Part shown: one piece after another, positions 45,116 to 57,500 of the stretch
Layout of the letters: each line of letters opens with the position of its first letter
How positions within the stretch are numbered: position 1 is the stretch's first letter
Notes under the pieces: model-generated
The model's database searches: none
Told to the model about the DNA's origin: nothing
The model's input: the letters and a program-made list of their open reading frames with translations, nothing else
Made by a program: the position numbers and the translations under genes
Assembly: GCA_030549495.1 (NCBI GenBank)
Contig: JAUIRK010000859.1
Coordinates: 97,001-161,000 of the forward strand
Direction of reading: 5' to 3'
Source: Nectonema munidae
Lineage: Eukaryota; Nematomorpha; Nectonematoida; Nectonematidae
DNA: 64,000 nucleotides

Positions 45116-45300
45116 AGGTTGGTTAGTTTGTGGGTTGGAGATATCAAAACCCTTTCAGCCGTTAGACTATATGCTCGTATTATGCTTGAACTCACAATTT
45201 TGTGATTTTGTTTTTGAGAGACCGGAGAATTGGGTATCGAACCCCTGACTTTCAACTGTTAAACTTCGATGTACATCCTAACAACCATTCAGGATCATTA
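45116..45300 (-). repeat. tRNA-derived SINE, family 2 (intact copy)
   Basis: GGAGATATCAAAACCCTTTC, TTAGACTATATGCTCGTATT, TTGTGATTTTGTTTTTGAGA and GGGTATCGAACCCCTGACTT (B box GGGTTCGATACCC on the minus strand). Uninterrupted relative to the two copies near 30-31 kb. Confidence 0.75.
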
Positions 45301-45510
45301 AAGACTTTGTATTGAAACTTCTAATGTACTACTTTACAATTTTTAAAATAAGCTAAGATTTTAATTTTTCTTCTTAATAATTTGATTATCAGAGGAGTTT
45401 ATTTTTAGAAACGCTTTCTAAAGTCCTATCTTTTTCTATTGTATATAAATTTATTTTTTTATATGCTGCATTTTACTATTGTCATATTTTTTAAATGGGA
45501 GCGAACCAAA

Positions 45511-48500
45511 ATGTTTAAGGGAAAAGGATATTTTAAAACAATTAATTGTCCATTTTTTGAAAATAATTTATGTGAACGATCGAATTGTCATTTTCGTCAC
45601 TCAAGAGCATGTAAATCTAAATTTATATATTGATTATTTTTAAATTTTAAAAGTTTTCAGTATCATATCCTTTGTCTGTATATTCAAAAGCACTTCCACT
45701 ATTTAAAAAATTTTATATAAGCTATATTTTTCATAAAAAGATTTGTATTTTGTCTGATATTATATATGTCAACAGATTTATAATTTTGCTATTAGCATAC
45801 CTGTTAACCTAAAATTATTAAAACCTGGGAATGATTTACTAGTTTTCTCAATAAAGTACTTAGTTAAACAAAAACCAAGATATGCACCAAATGAATAATT
45901 TTTTGCATTGTTATATGTTTTGGTTGCTTTCTTGTATTTCTTCATCCGGTTTCCAAGTATAACATTTTTCCATTCGTTATTATGAACATGGCTAAAATTA
46001 TTTTATATAGCTTTAATAAATATAAATAACTTATGTAATTAAACAACTTTTTAAAATTTCGAAATATATTAATAAAATTTTTAAAAACCAAATAACTGGT
46101 ATCTGAGATAAAGCAACCAAAATCTGGTGTTTCCCGATATTATCGGGAGAGTTGACAGGTATGTTGTACCGTTGTACCGACTAAATAGGCATCTTTAATT
46201 TTTGTTTTACCAAATGTCATATTTATCATTAGTTTTGTCTCACTTTAAAAATATTTTTTACTGCAAAAATATTTCCAAATCTTTTGTTTTTGAATTTCAT
46301 TTCTTCTTAAATGTTCATCACGCAGTAAGTTAATAATTTTAGTGTTTTAATAATTTTAGTGTTTAGAACTTATTTGAATTAAAAAAAAATTCTCTAACTT
46401 TTTAAATAAAATTTAAATTTTATTAAAAACAAAAACCGGCTTGATTTAAAAAAGCACCTGGCTTGATTTATTAAGCAAAAATTCTCAGATTCGTCACTAT
46501 ATACCTCATTTTCAATACTGATCTCAATTTTGTGGCCTTTTTTGGTAATTATTGGAGCAAAAGCAAACGATATCTTTTTCTGACATTTTAAATGTCCATG
46601 ATCAGATGTTGCTTTCTTGTTCGTGACCCCAGTGCCAAGGTTCGGACTTCGTTTAGGTGGTATGGAGCTTCCAAGGATTTGGAGTAGTTTTGAGGCATGA
46701 ACTAGTATAATTGGAGAGATCCTAAATAGGATTTCATGACGTGGTGCGCATCCTTACCGCTGACGATAATCCAAGTAGACGGTTAGATTGAGGTCTTTGG
46801 TGACCGTGTAAGTAATGTCAACACCCTCTTCGGTTCCTGTTTCCTCTGAGTCGACAAGTTGTGCTTACTTGCGGATTCATATTCGGGCGTCGGCTGAAGT
46901 TACCCGTCGTGGCCGTATCGATTTCCATAAGACATTGTTGATTCGTGATCTCGATAAGAACTTCTAGCTTCGGGGGAGTTGGTTGGGTTGTAGTAGTAAC
47001 TCCAACAATGACTTTCAACTGCGCCTTCTCACCAGCTTTCTTTTTCCGACACACAGCTTCCACATGTCCCTTGGCATTGCAAAAATGGCAGATAGCCTCC
47101 TTGAAACGACATTCGTTGGCCTTGTGATTGGGCTTGCCGCAGCTTTAGCAAATTACTTTAGCGAGCAGAAGCTTCCTATCCACTTTATTGACCGCCTTCG
47201 GGGTTCCATGAACAGTCTCCTTGGCGACCTTTGCGGCATCTTCAGTTTCAGTGGCTATTTCGATAGCGCGGGCGAAATCCAGCTTGTTGTCTTTGACTTG
47301 AACAGGGCCTTCAGGACGGCTTCGTTGTTGACGGAGCAGATGAACCGTGTACGTAGAGAGCTTCATCTTAGGGATCCTTGATTGAAGAAAAGTCGCAGGT
47401 GGCTGCGCCAGAAAGTTTCTGTTATGTTTTAACCAGAGAAAGAGTAAAATAAAAGAAGGTACCGTTTATTGAAAGCCAAAGTAGAAGTGTGTCTATTCTG
47501 ACAAACACACTAGTATTTATACACTGGAATATACTATGCAAATTTTCCAGCAACAACCCTAATCAAATGAATGGATGTTTGTAAAAAACTATTTCCATTG
47601 ACTTGATAGGACTTCATGCAAATTCTTTTATAATTTGCATGCACTTTGGAAGAGGGGAACAATTTTGCACTGTTGCTCAGTGAAAATTGTGCAAACGCCT
47701 TTTTGCATAAGCTGCTTTACAACACTAAGCTTGGAGGTTCCAAGTTGTAAAAATATCGACCGATAAATAGTTACAGATTAATCGTTAATTGGCTATTTAA
47801 TTTGCTTCTAAAAAATCCTACCAGAAATTCTTTTTTTAATAAAGGTAAGGGTACCGTGGGGTGTTTTCATCGAGAAGGCACAATTGTGCCGCTTGTATCA
47901 AACTATGAGAAAGTAAGTTTGATGCGGGATCAAACTTAAGACCTTGAGTTATCGAAACCAGTACTTAACCAACCTTACTCACGACCCCTTAATATTAAAT
48001 CACTTGTCTCACTATGTCTGTATTTTGAAATTCTTACATCTGGAGACAATAAATTCCACTCTTTCAATCCTGATGCTAATATCTCAGAAGAAACTGGAAC
48101 TGACAAGTCATCACTTTGTGGAACAGGTGGAATTGAAGAAGGAATATCTGGATAAAAATCTTTTTTATCTGTTAACTTCTTATAAACAGACAAATCAATC
48201 ATACAAAAATAACAGTCATTCAAATGATTTGTTGGTTCCCTCCATATTCTTGGAATTGCAAATGGCATAAACCTTTTTCCACGCACCCAGCCTTCCGATG
48301 TTGATTTACAAGAGCGAAAAATTATACGTAGAGTGGAGCCCAAATTTTATCCTGATCTCATTGACATGCAAAATATCACGTATATAGTAGTATATAATAT
48401 TACTTGACTTGTTTAGGCCGAATATATTCAGCACACACATAAAAAAATCAACTTCTAATTTACATATCCGTTTAGCCATTTTAGAAATGTCTAAGAAAAA

Positions 48501-51500
48501 AATTTTAATCTTGCATTAAGAAATATGAAATATTTAAATTGTTAATTTAAATGTTGTTATACATAATAATTCGTTGTTCTTAATATTAGGAGTAATATAA
48601 AATACCGATTATTGAGAAAAATATTGATGTTCAATAAAAAATTTGTTACATCGTGTAACATATAAGCATTTATATGTATTATTACATTATTTTGAATTTC
48701 ACCTGTATCCCAGTGAATTTTTATTATTGCGCTTTTTTGTACATTTTTAGATAAACGCGAATCCAGCCTAGAATCGGCTTCTTCATTCTTTACTTCAGTA
48801 TCCTCTGAAAAAATGCCTCCCAAGTCAGAGGACTCTTCTTCTTCAACTTCGCAGCTACTCTCCATTGTTTCCAATGTGATGAATCAGGTTCAAGAATCAA
48901 CCAATCAAAATCTCACGTCAAATGACAAATCTTTGCTTGAAAGTTCACTCGCTAAGATTCTCAAGAATGCCATGTCATCATCGAAATCGCCATCCCCTGA
49001 AATCGCGACTCCACAAGCCACAAAAAGTGTTAGTGGTGGCAAGAGTAAATCCTGCTTACCTACTTACACCCCTACTCCAAAGTCTGCTCTCAAAAACAGT
49101 AAATGTGTTATATTCAGTGATAAAGTGGAAGTTAAGCACTTCTCATCAAATGACTTTCTTACCGAAAGCATTGAAGCCAAGTTTTCTGATGATGATGATG
49201 CAACAGTAGAAACAGGTGCTCAAGAGAGTACGAGTGATATCATCGCAAGTCCTGATCAAGAAGGAAATCTATTTACCGATTCCTTAAGTGTTCCTGAATC
49301 ATTTTCATCTCCTCCCAATTTAAATTCTGTTAAGTCACACGAATTCTCTCAATTTGATACTTCTACTTCTGGTAATAAGTCGCATAAATTATTTGATGTT
49401 GAATTTCCATCATTTAATTTTTTCAATGAAAAAAGTCTTGTACAATCCAATGAAAGAGAAGTTTGCTTACGTAGCCCGAAAGCCAATGAAAAGGAGGAAG
49501 CGGGTGTCAATCAAGATGTAGGAATCTCATCAAACTCCTTTGCACAAACGATAGATATCGAAGGCATACATTCTTCAAATCTCGATGAACGTGAAACAAA
49601 AGAATCACGTGATGAAGCGAGCCCAGTTCTTTACAAATTAGGAACGCGTAGTAAAAAGAGTGTAAGTACAACGGAGAAAGAGCAAAGAATTGATTCGGCG
49701 CGAAATAAAGTTAAAAGTCGAGAAATCATTTCCTCTCCCAAACTCAAACTCCCTGATGAAAAAGAAAAGCAAGGTGGTGAAGTCTTTACTAAACATTTAT
49801 CTAAGCGGAAATCATCAGCTTCATCTTCAAATACTTCGCCAAATACAAAGTATTTTTAATCATCTTTATATTAATTTATTTTAATGAAAATTTTTATACA
49901 TTCAAAATTTGTAGATTGACGAACAGAGGCGATGCTTTGGTTTGTACTAAAAAAGATGTGAGAAAATGTGAGGTAATGCTTTTTTCTATTTTATCACATT
50001 TCATATCGTCTATTTCATCCCAAAATGCAGTAAAATCTGGTTATGACAAACTTCAAAAAAAAAATCTCTTTATATCACCTAATGGATAATAAAACTGAAA
50101 AATTGAAAGAAATTAGATTTTTTTTTTTATAAAATTAGAGTTTTTTTTTATCTTTTTCAATAAAGTTTTAATTGCATTATATACAGTCCACCCTCGATAT
50201 ACCGCCACTATAGGGGTTATCATCAATTGGCGGTATATCGGGGGTATCGAAAATGTAGCTGTCTTATTTGCTTTGAGTAGTATTGTAAAGTACGCATTTA
50301 ATTAAAGTAAGAAATCCAAAAATTTATTTATTTTTTGAAGTTAAAATCCAGCATTGCTTTTTGTTTACACTTTGAGTTCAAGACCTCATTTGAGCGTTTT
50401 TCTTATTATAATATCACTTTCTAGATTTGTTACTAGTAGCCAGAAATATTTTCTTGTGTGAATTTCCTTTATCAACAGTAACTAAAAATGCATAATGAGT
50501 ACAAACGTGTCACTAAAACATAAATAGAAGGAAAATTATGGCAAAGGCTATTATTTTTGAATAAATAAAGTAAACATTATTATAGTTAATTTGACAGCAG
50601 GCTAAATTTCGCGTTAAGTAATATATGTATGTCCCTTACAGTATTATTTCACTCTTATTAGATCTTCAGGCTGGTGGATTCCTGTTTTGTTAAAGTTCAA
50701 AATAATTTGAAAATTCTAAAAGAATTGTGAGAAAAGGTTTTTTTGTATTGAAAATTCCAATTACAAATAATTTTATATAATTGAAAATTATGGCACGTCC
50801 CTCCTCTCCATACTCGCTTATTAGAATTGTCTCCCCTTTAATTTCTGACTGAAATGATTTTTTTTCTTATGATGAATGAAGAACGGCCTCTATTAAACAG
50901 AATCTAATAATGACGAGACCCATTTTTTGATTTAATTTTTTCCCTTTATTATTATTATTGTATTTAAGACACCAAGAATTTTTATTTATATAAAATGTAT
51001 TTAAACACTCAATGCAATCAATCAATAAAATGCTATATTATTAATATTAAATTTTTCTGTATCAAATACTGGAAAAGGTAACCAAATTTAGTAAAAAAAA
51101 AATAGATTTTTAACTTCCAATTCACACTGGAAATTTGTTATTTTTAAAAAAGGAAAATATTTAATTTGGATTCATGTAACAAAATCACTTTACTTGGTCA
51201 TCCTTTTAGTAATAAGCATGAAAATTAGCGTGCACTACTCGTAATGCTCATCGAGGCTACGCTAACCACCCAACTAACTAACCGTAATCATTCTGATGTT
51301 GAGGTGTTAATACCTGCACGGTTTCAAAGTTCGAGACGGAGATTTTTTGAATCAAAAGTTTCCTTATTCTAGTATTAAGTATTAAAAAAGAATTTTTAAA
51401 AATTGAAAAATTGCTTAATTTTTGTAAGCATATGAAATTGTCCCTGCAACCCTGGATTCTACGTTTGATCTGCCAACAATGCAGTAAAGAATCTGAGAAA

Positions 51501-54500
51501 TCTTAAGTGCTAAACTTTGATACTATTTTTACTTTATTTTATTTTTTATAAATTTATTTTTTACTTTTTTTAATTCAAAAAGTTAGAATCTCCTGAGAAA
51601 AAAATTAAAAAAATTTCGAAAAATAGTTCTTCAATCAAAGCGACCACAACCATTTCCTCGGAATCATCAAGCACGTCCAAGCAAAAAGAAACAAGCTCTT
51701 TAAATCATGAAAAGAAAGGAGTGATGGTAATTTTCTCTTCTTCTTTTTCCTTGACCCTCTGACGACGAGTAGGACACCAGTCTCCCCAAAAATAAAATAT
51801 AATTACATTGAAAAAAGGAGCAAATGAAATTGTCCTCAAAATTCTGGTCTTCAAAGGATTAAAAATAATTTATGCATTTCAAATCTCATCTAACTTCATT
51901 TTTGTGAAGAATCCTGCGAAAAAGGGGGCGCAGAAGAGAACTTTACTTGATTCCTCATCCGTTATGTTTAATCGCTACTTGACTTCCTCCTCAACTTCCA
52001 CACAACCTTCTAAGCGAGAAAGCCATGTGGTAAGTCTTCTTGCTATCTTAGAGTAGTTGGGGCGAATTATGGCTGATTTTTAGCCATATATGATTCGTTG
52101 AAAAATATTCAATCCTTCCAATCAGCGTACACCTCTTTAATATGGGCGCTTTCATACAATCTGAAAAAAATTAACTCTATTGTATATGATTTTTATTTTT
52201 TAATTACGGCCACTTTTCAGTAGTCTAAAATAAAGAATAGACCTCTTAAATGCGTCATATAATAAAAAAGGTATCGGCATTTTTCTTTTTAACTTAATTT
52301 TAATTTCATTTTGAATAGGCGTGATATTTTTAAATTTGGAATAAAGTTCGATCTTTCGTTTCTAGTTTATTTTTAATATTTTATAGTCGTTAACCCATTT
52401 AAGACCAAGCAAAGCACACGATATCTAAAAAAACGCAGACGATTTATATTCAAAATCATTGAAAAAAGCAGACGAAGATGAAATTACTTATGTTCCAAAA
52501 TAGGAAAATTGGTCGTAAATGGGTTAAATTAACTTTTTTAATTCACATTATTTTTCTCTATGATTTCATTTAACTAAATTTAAGTTTTATGTTGAATTAT
52601 TTATACCGTTATTCAAATAAACATTTATGAACACTTGTATAAATAATATGGCAAAATTTGCAAATTTTCACATATGATTTAGTTCTTCTAAGTATATTAA
52701 GTTGTAAACTGTTTGCTAGGATATCTTCATGTAATACATTGTAAAAAGTATGTTTACAATCTAAACACAAAATATGTCTCAGTTTTTTATGCGTAATACC
52801 TAAAAGTGTTTAGCTGCAGGATCTTGAAACTTTCCAAAATAAACAACAATAACAAATAAACTTCTTGAATGCACAACATTCCAAAATAAACATTAAGGAC
52901 AGACTGGATCTAGAGTGAGTTTGGGAAATGCTCATTCTATTTTTTTCAAACTTTATTAAGTTCGTGCTTTTGAAGTAGGGAGTCTTATCAGACTTTTGAT
53001 AAGAAAAATTTCTTGTGGAAAACCAAGTATCTGGAAATGCTTTAGGTAGTTTAAATCAAAAAAAATTAATAAAACATGATAAACGAAATCATCGTTTTTA
53101 TGCTAATCCTCTAAACGTAAAGGTCAAGCCATCAACAACAATTTTGCTATCATTTACATCTCCGTTCTCAATTGAAATTAACGCTTGAAAATTCATCTTC
53201 ATCATTCTAAAAAGAAGGTCAAAATTAAAATAAATCTGAAAAAATTAAATGGCAAGAGAATTTTACCTGTATCTCGTTAAGTTGTTTATTTGTACAATTT
53301 TATTGATCCTTTATTTTTGACAAATCTATAAGCATCTTTAAGATATGAAAAGTTCTTCTAATTCGTTTGAATAGATTTCTTCTAATTTCTCACAACATAA
53401 GTTCGAGTTCTTATTAATTGAATTCCAGTCAACTTCGGATTTTATATTAAAAAAACTCTCTCTGGAAATAAAAATAGCTTAAAAGTAAGGTGACAAATAT
53501 TTTTCAAATAATGAAAATTTTTTTAACAATTTTTTTATCGAAATTTTGTAACGTGGACAGTGGCACCAACCATATTTTCAATTTCCTTTTTCTCATCCAA
53601 AATGTTGCTTCCATCGAAGTTTAGCGAAAATGAAAGTTTTAAAAAAATGTTTATCTCCAAGGCTTCAACTTCTGTGAGCGTGATCGAAAAGCTTTTTTCT
53701 ATAATGGAAAAATTTGAAATTAAAAAAATAATGTTACTTTCCATGCCTTTAGTGTTAAAATTCAAGAAAGATCTCGAAGTTTTTTTGGTTAGTTTGTTGA
53801 AACTTTCTGGTTTAAGTGTCCATTTCAATCTTAGATTTCTAACCTTTTGAGAAAGTTTTGTCGTGAAAAAGTTAAAACAAATAAAATGTAATAAGATTTG
53901 TACCTAAGGTTTTTTTCCATAGGGAAAACTTATACAATGGTAAAGGTTGTATAGCGCCTTGTGTTAGAGAGAGAGAGCAAGAGAGGAAATCTGAGTGAGT
54001 GAGTGAGAGCGAAAGATTCAAAACGAAATAATGATCAAGCCAAGCTGTGTACTAGACCTCTGGTGTATGAGCATTGAGCACTTTTCACTGGCTGGGCGAA
54101 CTTGATTGGCGCCATGGTGCTAAGAGGTTTAACTTGACGTTGATCAGTTACATCCTGAATTTCCGCTCGATTTGGAGCCTCTGGAGTGATTATATAAATA
54201 AAAAATTTTATTAATATAGTATTATGTAAATCTACTCAATAAGTTTATTGAATTCCTTTACAAGAAGATCTTGACTTAATTTTAAATATGTTGTACAAAC
54301 ATTCTTTTTTATTAGTGATTGCGAATGTTACTTGAGTTTGTATTCTATAGATGACTTTCATCAGTAGAGTTTTTTCTCACCATATAAATCAAAAGATTCA
54401 ATTGTTCCAAAGGACCGAGCTTATTACTAACAGTTTTTTCAACTTTTTTTCTTGTAGGTTAATCATAACTCTTGCGTCAATATCGGCATCTTAATGTAAA

Positions 54501-57500
54501 TAAAACAATATGTTCTGAAAAATGAGAAACAATGTCGAACCTTTTATTGATGATAAGATTTTGGAAGGAAATTTCAAATCTGTGAAAATCTCTTCAACTT
54601 TTTATCATGATGTTTCAAAGTTGATTTGCTTTGCAGCATTTGCCAAGGTTTCCATACCAGAATAAAAAAACTGCATTTTGTTTTAATTAAGTATATTTAA
54701 TATACTTAATTAGTTGTTTTAATGTCTAATATTTGTATTGTAGAATTATAACAAAGCAATATTGAACAATAATAAAAGAACGATGGTTGTATTTATTTAA
54801 AAGGTTTATATAAATTATAGTTAAAATGCTGAGCCATCGACTGCCTTACTTTACTTGTTGTGAGGGAGATGGTAATGCAAATTATATATTTGTTTTAAGA
54901 AATCTAATCCAATACCCCAAGAAGAAGAAGAGGAAGAAGACAAGAAAAGGTTCAAAATGATTACGCCAGCTAAAATTAGCAAAGAAGCCGCCAGTAATCC
55001 ATCTAAGCGAATAGCTCATCTCCCTAACAACGTACTTTTCTCATTTTTCTCCATTATCCTCCCTTAGCCTTCTTTCCTTATTCTGCAGACTCTTTCCAAA
55101 AGGCCTGTAGTTATTGCAGATTCCAATTCCAGAATTCCAGTGGCCATTCGACAGCGCTATCTCTCCCTTTTTTACAATGAATGCTGCAATGTAATGACAC
55201 CTCACCCACTTTTTTTGGTACAGCCTGTATTGAAGTTTTCTCTTTTTGACATAGATTAGTTCTCTCGATGAACAAATCGATCCTTTTAAAATGGCACTTA
55301 AAGAAGAAAAAGAAATTTACGAAAAATCGTACTCTAAAAATACTTACATGAGTTCAGCCGTGCTTACGATAAAACGACTTCGTGAAAAAGTTTCTTCAAC
55401 AGCGCATAGAGTCAATAAATCTCGTAATTTTTACGATTCTACATTTTATACTTCAAAATACTTTCTTTGCATGTCTTAATTTATTCATATATATGCCTTT
55501 AAAAGCTTGATAGGGATACAAGAATGAACAAGTTGCTACTGTCTTGTTGTTTACTTATTCAGGCTTTTTGTAACATTAGGTCTTTTTGCGTAAAACATGG
55601 CTATACTTTTTACTTCCTCACGAAGCGATTTCAAAATCAACAAATAAAATACATTAAAAAGATGGTTTGATACTTATACCGTGTATCCTATTCCTTGCCT
55701 GGTAGAAGAGCTTCACGCACACAGATGGAAAGTGGTTTGCAAAGTTGCAGCTGTTTTGATCGCACTTATAATTTTCTGATTGTATCACAACATCATCTAT
55801 TTTCTCTCACTTTTCCTTTCAACATTTCAAATTCAAAATTTTGATTTATAATTACGAATGTGATTTCTATACTCGCATTATTCAGTTGATTGACTAAAAT
55901 ATAAATTGTAAAAAATAATGTTAAAATTTAGAGGCTTTTTAACGAATATTGTTTTCTAGGATAATCTGAAGCATTCTTTTTTATAGATAAACTCAGTTGA
56001 ATATAATGTGGTTAAATTTATATTATCTAAGGTAGTCAGTCGAAAAAAGTTCTTAATTTCGCCATTTTGCTTACTTCGGTTAATATTGTGGAAGTGTTTT
56101 TAATTTAAAATTTAGCAATTTTACATACGCCAGGTATTGCTTTACCCCAAGAAAACACTCACTCAATCCTGTATAAAGAGAACACTCAAGCGAACCATCA
56201 AAAGTGCTCTTTGTGGACAGCTAGTCCCTTTTAATCAAGGTTAAATAAACTCAATTGGGGTCAATTTGAAGAAATGTAAAGTGGATGTTATAAAATATTT
56301 TTTGTTTGAATTTGATTCACCTAATTTTAATATATTATTCTTCTGGATGTATGTATATATGAATTTATGAAGCAGAACTTTCCTTCGCAAGTAATTTCAT
56401 CCAGATAGAAGATTTTTTTATGCTTCCTCGTCTTAATCCCCAAAATGGCGAGCGTCGATAAAAGTAATCCTCTCTATAAAAATTATTTTTTCTATTCAAA
56501 GTATTTTATCCTTCAACTACAATTCAAAATCACTCCTAACAACAAAAATCAAAAAAATATTCAAAAAATATTTCATCTACCTATATAAATTCTATATAAA
56601 GAAAAAAATGAAAAAAGAATATCAAGAACAGCATCAACCTTGAATATAATCGCAATAAACTTTCAATTTTTTACCTGAATGTACGTAGCCTTACCAATAA
56701 AATTGATGAAATCAACAAACTTATTTCCGACACTAATGCTTCAATTTTCACCTTATCAGAATCCTGGCTCTCTAAAACTGATTCTCTAACATATCCTAAC
56801 AACTACAACACATATCGTAAAGACAGAACACGAGGCAAAGGAGGAGGGGTAATTTGTTTTTTGAAAAAAATATTTCATGCGTAGAAATCGAATCAGATAT
56901 GGAAGAAACACTCTTTTTGAAAATTATCACACAAAAACTTACTTTTTTACTCATAATTTGCTATCGTTCTCCCGACAAAACTCACTATTTCCAGCTCCTT
57001 CACCAAAACCTCTCTTCATAATTGGTGATCTAAATTATAAGTCTGCACTGGCTAACTCTGAACGATCACACTATTTTCAATTGAAAGACACATACTTTAA
57101 ACAAATGATTCGTTGTAACACTTATTTCAATTTTAACTACAAATCAAAACTGGACATAATACTGACCAATATGACGACATTAGCGACACCAAAGTTATTC
57201 AATACCCCATTTCTGATCGCTCAATAGTATTCTCATCCCTGAAAATCTCCACGAGCAACCGGAAAATATATTACCAAAAAAGAAACTTCAAATACTACTC
57301 TGCACTTACTATGATTCAAAAATTATCACAGCAAAAAATCCATGAAACACCCTATTTCACTTTTACATCATTCGACGACATCTCCAATTCAATATTCACA
57401 ACCTTCGAAGAACACTGTTCTTTGCAATCCTTCTCATGCACTCAGAAAGATCCACCATGGTTTAACGCAAAAGTCAAATCCCTAATCACTCAGCGCCACA

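Noticed and set aside
46983-47381. 132-codon plus-strand frame
   Set aside because: It is the antisense of the gypsy-type gag/protease relic.
49690-49884. Other-frame ORFs within 48813-49859
   Set aside because: They overlap the long REXO1 exon 2 frame and have no homology.
53560-53850. 96-codon plus-strand frame
   Set aside because: The minus-strand frame over the same bases has better exon context; both remain unproven.
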